Assembly: GCF_017877055.1 (NCBI RefSeq)
Contig: NZ_JAGIPG010000003.1
Span: 434,001 to 498,000 of the forward strand
From: Neorhizobium galegae
Lineage (GTDB): Bacteria > Pseudomonadota > Alphaproteobacteria > Rhizobiales > Rhizobiaceae
Reading direction: 5' to 3'
Length of the DNA stretch: 64,000 bases
Position 1 is the stretch's first letter, and each line of letters opens with the position of its first letter. The position numbers were made by a program, and so were the translations under genes. The notes beneath the pieces are model-generated. The model was not told the DNA's origin and searched no databases. It saw only the letters and a list, made by a program, of their open reading frames with translations. Positions 8,536-17,848 of the stretch are shown here, one piece after another.

Positions 8536-9546
8536 ATGCTGCGGTTATTGCTTCCGGCCGTGAAAATGGCGGCGATATGCGTTTGGGTGGTTGCGCTCGG
8601 CAGCTTCGGGGCAGGCGCTTGGGCGGGCGAAGGAACGGCCTATCCCATCACCATCAAGCATGCGTTCGGTACGACGGCCATTCCTCAAAAGCCTAAACGG
8701 GTTGCGACCGTCGCATGGGCCAACCATGAGGTGCCGCTAGCGCTCGGCGTGGTACCGGTCGGCTTCGCCAGAGCCAATTTCGGCGACGATGACGGCGATG
8801 GGGTGTTGCCCTGGGTAGCCGAAAGGCTGACCGCGCTCCATGCCGGCAAGCCGGTGCTTTTCGACGAAGGGGACGGCATCGATTTCGAGGCGGTCGCCGC
8901 CACCAGGCCCGATGTGATCCTGGCGTCCTATTCCGGCTTGAGCCAATCGGACTATGACACGCTGAGCCAGATCGCGCCGGTCGTCGCCTATCCCGAAGCG
9001 CCCTGGTCGACGGACTGGCGGGACATGATACGTCTGAACAGTGCCGGGATGGGAATGGCCCCTGAGGGCGACGCATTGATCGCCCGGATCGAAACCGACA
9101 TCGCCAAGGTGGTTGGCGGGCACCCTGAGCTCCAGGGCAAATCGGCAATGTTCATTACCCATCTCGATGCGACCGACCTGAGCATCGTCAACTTCTATAC
9201 GACGAACGATACCCGGGTGAGGTTCTTCGAGGATCTTGGCCTGAAATCCCCCAGGAGCGTCGTCGAGGCCTCGAAGCCCGGGAAATTCGCGGGCTCTGTC
9301 AGCGCCGAGCGGATTGATGTCTTCGACGACGTGGATATCGTCGTCACCTATGGAAACCAGGAACTGCTCGATGCGCTGGCGGCCAACCCCTTGATGTCCA
9401 GGATGCCGGCCGTGGAAAAGGGGGCTCTCGTCATGCTGGGTCGTAACCCGATCGGCACGGCGGCAAATCCGACACCGCTTTCGATCTCATGGGTCTTGAA
9501 GGATTATGTGGATCTGCTGGCGGAAGCGGCCAGAAAGTCCAAATGA
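8536..9546 (+). CDS. Iron-siderophore ABC transporter substrate-binding protein (FepB/FatB type)
   Basis: About 336 residues. A signal peptide (AICVWVVALGSFGAGAWAG) precedes a periplasmic-binding domain of the two-lobe, helix-backbone class: ITIKHAFGTTAIPQKPKRVATVAW near the start, the mid-segment EAVAATRPDVILASYSGLS, and a C-terminal WVLKDYVDLL. It captures the ferric siderophore in the periplasm and delivers it to the two FecCD permeases encoded next. An upstream in-frame ATG at 8503 exists. 8536 is preferred because it places the signal peptide normally. The stop overlaps the next start by 4 bases (ATGA). Confidence 0.88.
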   Translation: MLRLLLPAVKMAAICVWVVALGSFGAGAWAGEGTAYPITIKHAFGTTAIPQKPKRVATVAWANHEVPLALGVVPVGFARANFGDDDGDGVLPWVAERLTALHAGKPVLFDEGDGIDFEAVAATRPDVILASYSGLSQSDYDTLSQIAPVVAYPEAPWSTDWRDMIRLNSAGMGMAPEGDALIARIETDIAKVVGGHPELQGKSAMFITHLDATDLSIVNFYTTNDTRVRFFEDLGLKSPRSVVEASKPGKFAGSVSAERIDVFDDVDIVVTYGNQELLDALAANPLMSRMPAVEKGALVMLGRNPIGTAANPTPLSISWVLKDYVDLLAEAARKSK

Positions 9547-10586
9547 CGGCCGGCTGCATTCGATCGTTCTCTCGGCCGGCCGTCTCCCGACGTTCGAACC
9601 GGATCCGCGGCCTCTGGCTGGCCGGATTGGTCGTGGCCCTGTCCTCCCTCTGTGCGCTCTCTGTTACGGTCGGCACCCGCGAAGTGGCTTGGAGCGAAAT
9701 CGTCGCCGCGCTTGCGGGGCAGGTCGATAGCATCGGTCAGGCGGCGGTGAACGTGCGTATCCCGCGCACGGCACTTGCCCTGCTTGCCGGCGCCGCGCTC
9801 GGGCTTGCTGGGGCAATCATGCAGGGCGTGACCCGCAATCCTCTCGCCGACCCGGGCATTCTCGGCGTCAATATGGGTGCGTCGTTGGCCGTCGTGACCG
9901 GCGTCGCCTTGTTCGATATGTCCTCTGCGCAGGCCTATATCTGGGCTGCAATCCTCGGAGCCGGGTGTTCGGCAGTTTTCGTCTATACGATAGGATCGCT
10001 CGGGCGTGGCGGGGCGACCCCACTGAAGCTGGCGCTTGCTGGCGCCGCGACGTCGGTTGCCTTCTCCTCCATGGTGATTGCCGTGGTGCTGCCGCGAGCG
10101 GATATAGCGGGGGGCATCCGTTCCTGGCAGATCGGCGGCGTGAGCGGAGCAACCTTTGAGCGCATCGTTCCGGTGCTGCCGTTTCTTGCTGTCGGTTTCG
10201 CGGTCAGCCTTCTGTCGGCGCGAAAGCTGAACTCACTGGCGTTGGGCGATGATGTAGCGGCAGGACTGGGGGAACGCGTCGCGGTGGCCCGCGCCGTCGC
10301 CTCGTTCGGCGCCATCCTCCTGTGCGGGGCAACAACGGCAGTTTGCGGCCCAATCGGCTTTCTTGGACTGGTCGTGCCGCATGTCTGCCGTCTGCTGGTC
10401 GGGCTCGATCACCGGTGGTTGCTGCCGTTTTCCGCGCTTGGTGGCGCCTGCCTCTTGCTGGCGGCGGATGTCGTCGGGCGTATCGTCACCAGGCCAGCGG
10501 AGATCGAGGTGGGAATCATCACGGCCCTCGTGGGGGCGCCATTCTTCATCTGGATTGTCAGGCGGCAGCGGGTCCGAGAATTGTGA
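9543..10586 (+). CDS. FecCD-family iron-siderophore ABC permease, first subunit
   Basis: 347 residues from the ATG overlapping the previous stop. It is a multi-span inner-membrane permease with family motifs: RIPRTALALLAGAALGLAGA, then the repeat MQGVTRNPLADPGILGVNMGAS and the late CGPIGFLGLVVPHVCRLL segment. It forms a heterodimer with the next gene product to carry ferric siderophore across the inner membrane. Both ends overlap neighbouring genes by 4 bases, implying translational coupling. Confidence 0.92.
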   Translation: MTAGCIRSFSRPAVSRRSNRIRGLWLAGLVVALSSLCALSVTVGTREVAWSEIVAALAGQVDSIGQAAVNVRIPRTALALLAGAALGLAGAIMQGVTRNPLADPGILGVNMGASLAVVTGVALFDMSSAQAYIWAAILGAGCSAVFVYTIGSLGRGGATPLKLALAGAATSVAFSSMVIAVVLPRADIAGGIRSWQIGGVSGATFERIVPVLPFLAVGFAVSLLSARKLNSLALGDDVAAGLGERVAVARAVASFGAILLCGATTAVCGPIGFLGLVVPHVCRLLVGLDHRWLLPFSALGGACLLLAADVVGRIVTRPAEIEVGIITALVGAPFFIWIVRRQRVREL

Positions 10587-11623
10587 CAGTGCTTTCCCCA
10601 GTCATCGGCCTCATTGTCGAAAATCGCCGCCGTCGCGCGCAGCGTCATGTTCTCATGACCGCCATCCTTTTGGCTACCATGGCCGTCCTCTTTGCGGTAA
10701 CCCTGTCGCTCGGCCAGTCCTTCACGCCGCCCGGGGACGTCCTGCGTGTCCTGCTCGGTGATGATGTCGCGGGCGCTGCCTTTACCATCGGAAAGCTGCG
10801 GCTGCCGCGCGCGGTCCTTTCAGTTCTCGCCGGCCTGGCCTTTGGGCTTGGCGGTGTCACGTTCCAGCTTATGCTGCGCAATCCCCTCGCCAGCCCGGAT
10901 ATCATCGGGATCACTTCGGGTGCAAGTGTTGCGGCCGTATTCGCCATCGTCGTCCTGTCATTGAGCGGGCCGATAGTTTCTGTCTTGGCGGTTGCCGCAG
11001 GCCTCGGCGTGGCGCTGCTGGTCTACGCCCTGTCATTCCGCAGCGGGGTTGCCGGGCCGCGGCTCATCCTCGTCGGGGTCGGCGTCTCGGCCATGCTGGA
11101 AAGCGTCGTCGCGTATATCCTCTCCAGCGCTCCGGCCTGGAATCTGCAGGAGGCAATGCGCTGGTTGACCGGCAGCGTCAACGGCGCGCAACTCGGCCAG
11201 GCGCTTCCGCTTCTTCTGGCGCTGGCTACGTTCGGCGGGCTGCTGCTCGGACGGGCGCGCGACCTGGAAGTCCTTCGCCTGGGTGACGACATGGCTGCGG
11301 CGTTGGGTGTCAAGGTGGCAAGGACCCGCATGCTGGTTATCGTTGCGGCCGTCGGCATGATTGCATCCGCAACGGCGGTGACGGGACCGATTGCCTTTGT
11401 GGCCTTCCTATCAGGGCCGATCGCCTCCCGTGTGGTCGGGCGCAACGGATCGTTGCTGATACCAGCCGCATTGATCGGGGCGATACTCGTCCTGGGTGGG
11501 GATTATGTCGGTCAATTCCTTCTGCCAAGCCGTTATCCGGTGGGCGTGGTGACCGGAGCACTGGGCGCTCCCTTTCTGATCTATCAGATCGTACGGGCCA
11601 ACCGGATGGGAGGCTCGCTATGA
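10583..11623 (+). CDS. FecCD-family iron-siderophore ABC permease, second subunit
   Basis: 346 residues if translation begins at the GTG (10583) that overlaps the previous stop as GTGA. The frame is open further upstream, but that part is out-of-frame sequence of the preceding gene. Motifs parallel the first subunit: RLPRAVLSVLAGLAFGLGG, then MLRNPLASPDIIGITSGAS and TGPIAFVAFLSGPIASRVVG. It is paralogous to the previous gene, as usual in FepD/FepG pairs. Confidence 0.9.
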   Translation: MTVLSPVIGLIVENRRRRAQRHVLMTAILLATMAVLFAVTLSLGQSFTPPGDVLRVLLGDDVAGAAFTIGKLRLPRAVLSVLAGLAFGLGGVTFQLMLRNPLASPDIIGITSGASVAAVFAIVVLSLSGPIVSVLAVAAGLGVALLVYALSFRSGVAGPRLILVGVGVSAMLESVVAYILSSAPAWNLQEAMRWLTGSVNGAQLGQALPLLLALATFGGLLLGRARDLEVLRLGDDMAAALGVKVARTRMLVIVAAVGMIASATAVTGPIAFVAFLSGPIASRVVGRNGSLLIPAALIGAILVLGGDYVGQFLLPSRYPVGVVTGALGAPFLIYQIVRANRMGGSL

Positions 11624-12456
11624 CCGTTCGCTCCGCTCACTCTCTTACCGCCAGCCGGCTTTCGGCCGGTTATAACCATGCCGAGATCCTGCATGCGCTT
11701 GATCTTGCCCTGCCGCCTGGCAAGATCACGGCAGTCGTCGGTGCCAATGCCTGCGGCAAGTCCACGCTTTTGCGCACCATGTCCCGGCTCATTTCGCCCA
11801 GCCAGGGGCATGTCCTGCTGGATGGCAAATCGATCCACCGTATCCCGTCCCGGGAATTGGCTCGAACATTGGGCCTGCTTCCTCAGTCGCCGATCGCGCC
11901 GGAGGGAATTACCGTCGCCGACCTCGTCAGCCGCGGGCGGCATCCGCATCAAAGCCTGTTTTCACGCTGGACGCGCAGGGACGATGAAGCCGTCGAGAGC
12001 GCGCTTGCGGCGACCAGAACCGTCGAGCTTGCCGAACGGCCGGTGGACGAGCTTTCCGGAGGGCAGCGCCAGCGCGTCTGGATCGCCATGGCTCTGGCAC
12101 AACAGACCGAGGTTTTGCTGCTGGACGAACCGACGACATTTCTCGACATCAATCACCAGGTCGACGTTCTCGATCTGCTGACCGATCTCAACCACGCGCG
12201 GGGGACCACCGTGGTGATGGTCCTGCACGATCTCAATCTCGCGGCGCGCTACGCGGATTACCTCGTCGCGATAGCTGGAGGGCGCGTGCATGTCGCGGGC
12301 AGGCCGGAGGATGTGTTGACGGAAGAGAATGTGCGGCAAGTCTTTGGCCTCGAAAGCCGCGTCATTACAGACCCGACGTCGGGCCGGCCAATCATGCTGC
12401 CGATCGGCCGGCATCGGATGGCGCAGGCGCAGGATTTAAAGGAGAATCGGTCATGA
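11620..12456 (+). CDS. Iron-siderophore ABC transporter ATP-binding protein (FepC type)
   Basis: A 278-residue cytoplasmic ATPase. The Walker A is GANACGKST at residues 41-49, with Ala in place of the Pro usual in FepC/FhuC proteins. The signature LSGGQRQRVWIAMALAQ, Walker B VLLLDEPTTFLD and switch His (VLHDLNLAARYAD) are all intact. It powers the two FecCD permeases. The start overlaps the upstream stop by 4 bases, and its own stop overlaps the reductase start by 4. Confidence 0.93.
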   Translation: MTVRSAHSLTASRLSAGYNHAEILHALDLALPPGKITAVVGANACGKSTLLRTMSRLISPSQGHVLLDGKSIHRIPSRELARTLGLLPQSPIAPEGITVADLVSRGRHPHQSLFSRWTRRDDEAVESALAATRTVELAERPVDELSGGQRQRVWIAMALAQQTEVLLLDEPTTFLDINHQVDVLDLLTDLNHARGTTVVMVLHDLNLAARYADYLVAIAGGRVHVAGRPEDVLTEENVRQVFGLESRVITDPTSGRPIMLPIGRHRMAQAQDLKENRS

Positions 12457-13517
12457 GTGCAGTGCAGCCGCTGAAATTGTCCGGCGTAGCGCTACCAAAA
12501 GATGCCGAACGTATGCTCGACGAAATCTGCGAGCACTTCGTCGAGCATGCCGACGTGCAGCGGAGCAAGAACCACGCCCTGCTGAAGGGCAAGGACGGTA
12601 CCGCAAGCTTTCGGTTGGCAGACCGCAAGCTCCTGATCGACCTGGCCTGTGAGTCGGAGGCGGCGTTGCAACTAAATCGGACGATGATTGCGGAGCACCT
12701 GTTCTACTTTGCGGGAGAGGACCCGCTTGAATTGACGTGGTCCGAGCATTCGATCCTTGCAGCACTGCCGAACATCCACGAGGTGACAGTCGTTTCGTCG
12801 GAGGATGTGACCCCCCACATGCGGCGTGTGAAGTTTGCCTGCGCTGACGTTTCGCCATTTGTCGGCGGCGACATGCACGTCCGCCTTCTGGTTCCCCCGA
12901 AGGGCAGGCCGCCGGTATGGCCGGGAATCCGCGAAGACGGCCGTGTCGCCTGGCCCGAGGGGGAAGACGAGATTCTGGTTCGCATCTACACGATCCGCGC
13001 GGTCGATATCGAACGCCGGGAATTGTGGATCGACTTCCTGCAACATCCAGTTCCGCACATTGCGACACCGGGAGCCGACTTCGCCCGCGACGTGCAGCCT
13101 GGAGAAAAAGTGGCGCTGCTCGGGCCGGGAGGCGGCGACCTTCCGGCGGCACAGTCCATTCTTCTGGTCGGCGACGAAAGCGCTCTTCCCGCCATCGCCC
13201 GGATCGCGGCCGAAGTGGCGCCAGGCACCCGGATGCAGGCTATCATCGAAGTGCTGGATGAAGCGGAAGAACAGCCGCTTCCGTCAGCAGGTTCATTGGA
13301 TGTCCGCTGGCTGCATCGGCGGAATTATCCGGCTGGAGCGAAAGGCATTCTTGCGGAGGAAGCCAAAAAAGCGGCCGCTTCCGTCGATGACGAAACCTTT
13401 GTCTGGGTCGCCTGCGAAAAAGCGGACGTGCGCTCCATCCGCACCTTCCTGAAAAGCCGCCGGCACGACAAGAAGAGGATGTATGTGGCTTGGTACTGGG
13501 AGCAAGAGTACGCTTGA
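12453..13517 (+). CDS. Siderophore-interacting protein (ferric-siderophore reductase) with N-terminal DUF2218 domain
   Basis: A 354-residue cytoplasmic protein. Residues 1 to about 95 match a DUF2218-like domain (KNHALLKGKDGTASFRLADR). The rest is an FAD-binding SIP reductase: RIYTIRAVD near 180 for flavin binding, LLGPGGGDLP, LVGDESALPAIARI for NAD(P)H, and a C-terminal WYWEQEYA tail typical of the family. SIPs release iron by reducing imported ferric siderophore. As last gene of the operon it completes import and release. The DUF2218 fusion is known from other actinobacterial and proteobacterial SIPs; its function is unclear. Confidence 0.88.
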   Translation: MSAVQPLKLSGVALPKDAERMLDEICEHFVEHADVQRSKNHALLKGKDGTASFRLADRKLLIDLACESEAALQLNRTMIAEHLFYFAGEDPLELTWSEHSILAALPNIHEVTVVSSEDVTPHMRRVKFACADVSPFVGGDMHVRLLVPPKGRPPVWPGIREDGRVAWPEGEDEILVRIYTIRAVDIERRELWIDFLQHPVPHIATPGADFARDVQPGEKVALLGPGGGDLPAAQSILLVGDESALPAIARIAAEVAPGTRMQAIIEVLDEAEEQPLPSAGSLDVRWLHRRNYPAGAKGILAEEAKKAAASVDDETFVWVACEKADVRSIRTFLKSRRHDKKRMYVAWYWEQEYA

Positions 13518-13601
13518 TCCCTAGCACGGGATGGCGGCCAGCCTTGTTTCCACATCGCTCTGCCATGACGCGCTTCCGAAAGGCGACTTGCGGAACAGTC
13601 G

Positions 13602-13832
13602 ATGCTATCCAGCACTGCGGCCATGTTGGTGGCGCTCTTGAGGCTTGTCCTCCGCGATCTACATGATTTTGTTCAATGGTTCCTATGCGCCCTGCGCTAC
13701 CGGCGCCAGGTTCTGGCGCTGAAGCACTTCTTCACCAGCCGGCAGTGCACGGTCATTCTTCGTGATGATCTGTCGTCTCAACAGAATGACCTGCAACTCC
13801 ATTCGATTTCGCATGGCTCTGCAAGATCTTGA
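13602..13832 (+). pseudogene. Decayed fragment of a KaiC-like RecA-superfamily ATPase
   Basis: In a 472-base stretch without a real gene (13518-13989), one frame encodes LRYRRQVLALKHFF followed by CTVILRDDLSSQQNDLQLHS, which resembles the conserved second half of KaiC-like ATPases (known pattern PLRYRRQ.LALK.FF...CTV.L.DD...DLQLHSIAHG). Just upstream, in a different frame, FCSMVPMR resembles the preceding FDSLSEMR motif after an in-frame stop, suggesting a frameshift. No Walker A part is present. The open frame (76 codons) is only a piece. The match is from memory of the family, so confidence is moderate. The remaining bases of the gap show nothing else. Confidence 0.45.
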
Positions 13833-13989
13833 GCATCAATCGGGAGGATTTTCTGGAAATCTCTCGCCTCAGTTGAACTCAAGCGCCTGCTTCATGGGGC
13901 CGCCGTTGCAGCTGCAGGACGTTTTCGCACAACTCTGAATAACAAATCCTTTAATCATTTATCCTAGGATCGCGGAGTTGGAGGGGTAG

Positions 13990-15549
13990 ATGAGGGATTT
14001 TCTGGAAAGTAAGGCCGGCAGACAGCTGGCGCAGGTAGCGGCACTCGCGATGGTACTGCTCATCGGTTGTGTAGCCTATGATGATCTGCTGCTGCGGCTG
14101 GTTCAGTCGTTCAGTGCGGGAAAAGCTCATCTCATCATCATCGTACTCATCGTTGCGGGGCTTGCGAGCTTTGCCTATTCGGTGCTGCGCATTCTCGATA
14201 TGCGCAATGAAATGGTGAACCGCCGGAAGGCCTTCGATGAAGCTGACAATATCGCCACGCACGATCATCTGACGAAGCTTCCCAACCGCTATGCCTTCGA
14301 CAGGTTCATCTTTTCGCACTCGGATGAGAAGCTACGGGAGACGGGTGAGGATATCAGGCCGCAGACCGCAACGGTGTTTTCGATAGATCTCGACGGCTTC
14401 AAGAAGGTCAATGACCTCCTTGGCCACCAGGGGGGCGATATCCTGTTGAAGGAAGTGTCGCGACGCATCTGCGCATTGGCTGAATACGAATGCGTCTTCC
14501 GCTTCGGCGGCGACGAGTTCGTCGCCGTGGCGCGAAACCTGGTGCCGGAAAAGGAGGAGCTTTTCGCGCAGTTGCTTATTCATTCGGTTTCCCGGCCGGT
14601 CCGGATCGGCACCCTGCTAACGGAAGTGGGTGCCAGCGTCGGTTATGCGCGCCTGCCGGACCACGGTAGCTCGCTTGAGGAAGTCTGCCACCGGTCGGAC
14701 GTCGCGCTGTACGAGGCGAAGAGCCGGGGCCACAATCAATATTCCCTGTTCCAGCCTGAAATGCAGGAGAAAGTCTCTGAGCGGGCCAAGCTCGAGGGCG
14801 ATCTTCGCCGCGCCATTGACGAGGGCAGGATCGACCCGTTCTACCAGCCGCTCATCAATCTCAGGACGGGTGAGCTCTGCGGTTTCGAGGCGCTTGCTCG
14901 GTGGAACAAGGATGGCGTTTTCGTTTCACCACAGCAATTCATCGCCGTGGCCGAAGAGACCGGCCTGATTACCACGCTCTTCGAGCAGCTTCTGTCGAAG
15001 GCCTGCGGCGATGCGCAGCTTTGGCCGGGAGCATTGTCGCTTTCCTTTAACGTGTCGCCTGTTCAGATGGAAGACAGGTTACTCGCGAGCCGTGTTCTCC
15101 ACATCCTGCAACAGACCGGCCTACAGTCGTCGAGGTTGGAAATCGAGATTACTGAGAACGCTCTGATCGACGATCCGGACTTTGCCGCCGCGACGATCGA
15201 GCAATTCCATGCCGCCGGTATCCAGGTGGCGCTCGACGACTTCGGAACCGGATATTCCAGTCTGGCGCAGCTGGCGCGCTTCAAGTTCGACAAGATCAAG
15301 ATCGACAAAAGTTTTGTGTCGAGCTTCACCCATAACGACAAGAACGCCAAAATCATCGACGCCGTGCTTGGGTTAAGCCGCAGTCTCAACCTCAAGACCA
15401 CCGTCGAAGGGATCGAGGAGAACGCCCAGCTTGCCTACTTCCTTGGCCAGGGCTGCGATTTCGGGCAGGGCTACATCTTCGGCAAGGCAATGCCTCAGTC
15501 GGAAGTGATCGGCTTCGTCAATGACCGTAAGCGGGCATTGAGCGCCTGA
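13990..15549 (+). CDS. Membrane-anchored GGDEF-EAL cyclic-di-GMP protein
   Basis: 519 residues. Two N-terminal membrane helices (about 13-31 and 46-66) flank a very short periplasmic loop, so there is no extracellular sensor domain. A GGDEF domain follows with intact GGDEF at 173-177 and metal Asp in SIDLDGFKKVND. No RxxD inhibitory site is visible just before GGDEF. The EAL domain starts near 270 with EAL at 300-302, EITENALI, DDFGTGYSSL and KIDKSFV, all marks of an active phosphodiesterase. It may make or break c-di-GMP, or use GGDEF as a GTP sensor. A good ribosome site (GGAGGGG) precedes the ATG. Confidence 0.93.
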   Translation: MRDFLESKAGRQLAQVAALAMVLLIGCVAYDDLLLRLVQSFSAGKAHLIIIVLIVAGLASFAYSVLRILDMRNEMVNRRKAFDEADNIATHDHLTKLPNRYAFDRFIFSHSDEKLRETGEDIRPQTATVFSIDLDGFKKVNDLLGHQGGDILLKEVSRRICALAEYECVFRFGGDEFVAVARNLVPEKEELFAQLLIHSVSRPVRIGTLLTEVGASVGYARLPDHGSSLEEVCHRSDVALYEAKSRGHNQYSLFQPEMQEKVSERAKLEGDLRRAIDEGRIDPFYQPLINLRTGELCGFEALARWNKDGVFVSPQQFIAVAEETGLITTLFEQLLSKACGDAQLWPGALSLSFNVSPVQMEDRLLASRVLHILQQTGLQSSRLEIEITENALIDDPDFAAATIEQFHAAGIQVALDDFGTGYSSLAQLARFKFDKIKIDKSFVSSFTHNDKNAKIIDAVLGLSRSLNLKTTVEGIEENAQLAYFLGQGCDFGQGYIFGKAMPQSEVIGFVNDRKRALSA

Positions 15550-15649
15550 GCGAAGTCTTGCCAGGGAAGAGACGAACATAAGTCCTGGCCGAGAAGTATT
15601 GGCGGTGTCGCCATCTTCATGGCCAGGATATTTAATGTGGCGCTAGGCG

Positions 15650-17026
15650 CTATACGGCTGCCCGAGCCTCTGGCTCAAGTTCTGACCGAAGCACGAAGCC
15701 GTTCTGCGGCCGCTTGAGGCCGAGGTTCTCGCGAAGAGTCGTTCCTTCATATTCGTGCCGGAAAAGGCCGCGCCTGCGCAGAATCGGCACGACCTGATCG
15801 ACGAAGTCCGTCAGCCCGGCGGGCAGGATCGGCGGCATGATGTTGAAGGCGTCGGCAGCGCCATTCTCGAACCATTCCTGCATCGCGTCGGCGATCTGTT
15901 CCGGCGTGCCGATTACCGTGCGATGGCCGCGGGCGGTCGCGACGGCCAGATAGAATTGGCGCAGCGTCAGATTGTTTCGCGATACCAGGTCGGTGACCAG
16001 CTTGAGGCGGCTTTTGTTGAGTTCCGTATCGTGCGGCAGAGGTGGAGCGGGATCGTCAAGCGAATAGCCGGAAAGGTCGACGCCTTTGTAGTGGCGCTCG
16101 AGGATATTCCAGGCGATGGAAGGATGAACGAGCGACTGGATATAGTCATAGTTCTCCTGTGCCTCCTTTTCCGTGCCGCCGAGAACGGGGAATATGCCGG
16201 GACTGATCAAGAGGTCGTCCTGGCTGCGCCCATAGCGGGCAAGCCGTCCCTTGACGTCGGAATAGAATTCCCGGGCGTCCTCGATCGTCTGGTTGGCGGT
16301 GAAGATCATTTCGGCCGTTCTGGCCGCCAGATCGCGGCCGGGTTCCGACGCTCCGGCCTGGACGATCACCGGATAGCCCTGTACCGGACGGCCGACATTG
16401 AGCGGACCGGCAACGGAGAAGAACTGCCCCTTGTGGTTGAGGAGATGCACCTTGTCCGGATCGAGATAGACGCCGCTTTCCTTGTCTCGGATGAAGGCGT
16501 CGTCTTCATAGCTGTCCCACAGTCCTTTCACCAGATCGACGAATTCCTCGGCGCGCGCGTAGCGGTCGGCATGGGCGGGGTGGCCGGGAAGCGAGAAGTT
16601 CTTGGAGACGTCCGCGCCCGTGGTGACCACGTTCCAAGCCGCCCGCCCCTTGGAGATATAGTCGAGCGAGGCGAATTTGCGGGCCAGAAGATAGGGGTCT
16701 TCGTAGGTGGTGGACGCGGTTGCGACAAAACCTATATGGCTTGTGGTCTGCGATAGCGCAGCCCAGAGCGTCACGGGTTCGAAATGGGCACCCTGCGAGG
16801 AGCGCCGAAGTGCTTCCGGGTCTTTGGCACGCTCCCAACCGGCCGGGCTGTCGGCGACGAAGACCAGATCGAACTTGCCCCGTTCCGCCGTCTGCGCCAG
16901 TTCGCGGTAGTGATCGATATTAAGTCCCGCGTCGGCCTGCGAGGCCGGATGGCGCCAGGCTGCCACATGATGGCCCGTCGCCATGATGAACGCCCCAAGC
17001 CGCATTTGTCTCTTCTGTTTACTCAT
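15650..17026 (-). CDS. LLM-class FMN-dependent monooxygenase (NtaA/SnaA/DszA family)
   Basis: A 458-residue flavin-dependent TIM-barrel monooxygenase, the usual length for the NtaA/SnaA/DszA group. Marks include GAFIMATGHHVAAWRHP at the N-terminus, FDLVFVADSP, the WNVVTTG strand, and YPVIVQAGASEPGRDLAARTAEMIF. It uses FMNH2 supplied by a separate reductase to oxidise small organics, often organosulfur compounds. It is followed on the same strand by a sulfonate/nitrate-type ABC transporter (17099-19762), suggesting uptake and oxidative cleavage of an organosulfur compound as a sulfur source. No flavin reductase is encoded nearby. The substrate is inferred only. Confidence 0.87.
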   Translation of the reverse strand: MSKQKRQMRLGAFIMATGHHVAAWRHPASQADAGLNIDHYRELAQTAERGKFDLVFVADSPAGWERAKDPEALRRSSQGAHFEPVTLWAALSQTTSHIGFVATASTTYEDPYLLARKFASLDYISKGRAAWNVVTTGADVSKNFSLPGHPAHADRYARAEEFVDLVKGLWDSYEDDAFIRDKESGVYLDPDKVHLLNHKGQFFSVAGPLNVGRPVQGYPVIVQAGASEPGRDLAARTAEMIFTANQTIEDAREFYSDVKGRLARYGRSQDDLLISPGIFPVLGGTEKEAQENYDYIQSLVHPSIAWNILERHYKGVDLSGYSLDDPAPPLPHDTELNKSRLKLVTDLVSRNNLTLRQFYLAVATARGHRTVIGTPEQIADAMQEWFENGAADAFNIMPPILPAGLTDFVDQVVPILRRRGLFRHEYEGTTLRENLGLKRPQNGFVLRSELEPEARAAV

Positions 17027-17098
17027 TGACGTGTCCTCCGTTCGAGGTGGTGAGATTGAGCTAAACCCTGCTGGTCATGATGACAACTTCCGCTGGGC

Positions 17099-17848
17099 TC
17101 AGGCGGCTCGCCGTCCGGGAGTTTCGACCCCGAGGCGGCTCAAAAGCTGGGTGCGGATTTTAGCAAAGCGCGGGTCGCCGTGATCACGCGGCGTCGGCAG
17201 ATCGATCCGCAGGTTCTCGATCAGATGACCATCGTCGAGAACCAATATTCGATCGGCGAGCGAGATTGCCTCGTCGACGTCATGGGTGACGAGCAATACG
17301 GCCGGGCGGTGTCTTGCGCACAATTCCCGCAGCAGGTCGTGCATCTTCAGCCGGGTGAGTGCGTCGAGGGCGCCGAACGGCTCGTCGGCGAGAAGCAGGG
17401 ACGGCTGGCGGACCAGCGAGCGCGCAAGGGCGACCCTCTGCTGCTCGCCGCCCGAGAGCTGGTTTGGCCAGGCCGCTTCGCGCCCCTCGAGCCCTACCTC
17501 GGCCAATGCCTTCCTGCCTGCTTCCTGCCCGGCAGCACCCTGCAGACCGAGCGTGACGTTCTGGATGACGGTGCGCCAGGGCAGAAGACGGGCGTCCTGG
17601 AAAACCACCGAGAGATTTTCCGGTGCTTCAAGCGTCCCGGTTCCCTCGACATCGTGATCGAGGCCGGCGAGCGCCTTGAGGAAAGTGCTCTTGCCGGAGC
17701 CGCTCCTGCCCAGCAGGGCAACGAATTCCCCTTCGGCGATATCGAGATCCACACGATTCAGGATCGTCTTGGCGGCGAACCGGCGCATGAGGTTGCGGAC
17801 ATGCACGGTTCGGGATGCTGACTTCAGTTGGCTAGGGTGCGGCGCCAT
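17099..17848 (-). CDS. ABC transporter ATP-binding protein, sulfonate/nitrate/taurine type
   Basis: 249 residues from an ATG at 17848, which overlaps the permease gene by 25 bases. The frame stays open to 18505, but that extension is antiframe sequence of the permease. Walker A GRSGSGKST (47-55), signature LSGGEQQRVALARSL, Walker B LLLADEPFGALDAL and the switch His region LLVTHDVDEA are intact. It belongs to the SsuB/TauB class and energises the permease encoded upstream. Confidence 0.9.
   Translation of the reverse strand: MAPHPSQLKSASRTVHVRNLMRRFAAKTILNRVDLDIAEGEFVALLGRSGSGKSTFLKALAGLDHDVEGTGTLEAPENLSVVFQDARLLPWRTVIQNVTLGLQGAAGQEAGRKALAEVGLEGREAAWPNQLSGGEQQRVALARSLVRQPSLLLADEPFGALDALTRLKMHDLLRELCARHRPAVLLVTHDVDEAISLADRILVLDDGHLIENLRIDLPTPRDHGDPRFAKIRTQLLSRLGVETPGRRAA

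Noticed and set aside
13602..13832. Treating the 76-codon frame as an intact small gene
   Set aside because: It lacks a ribosome site and matches only an internal piece of a larger ATPase family, so it is called a pseudogene fragment.
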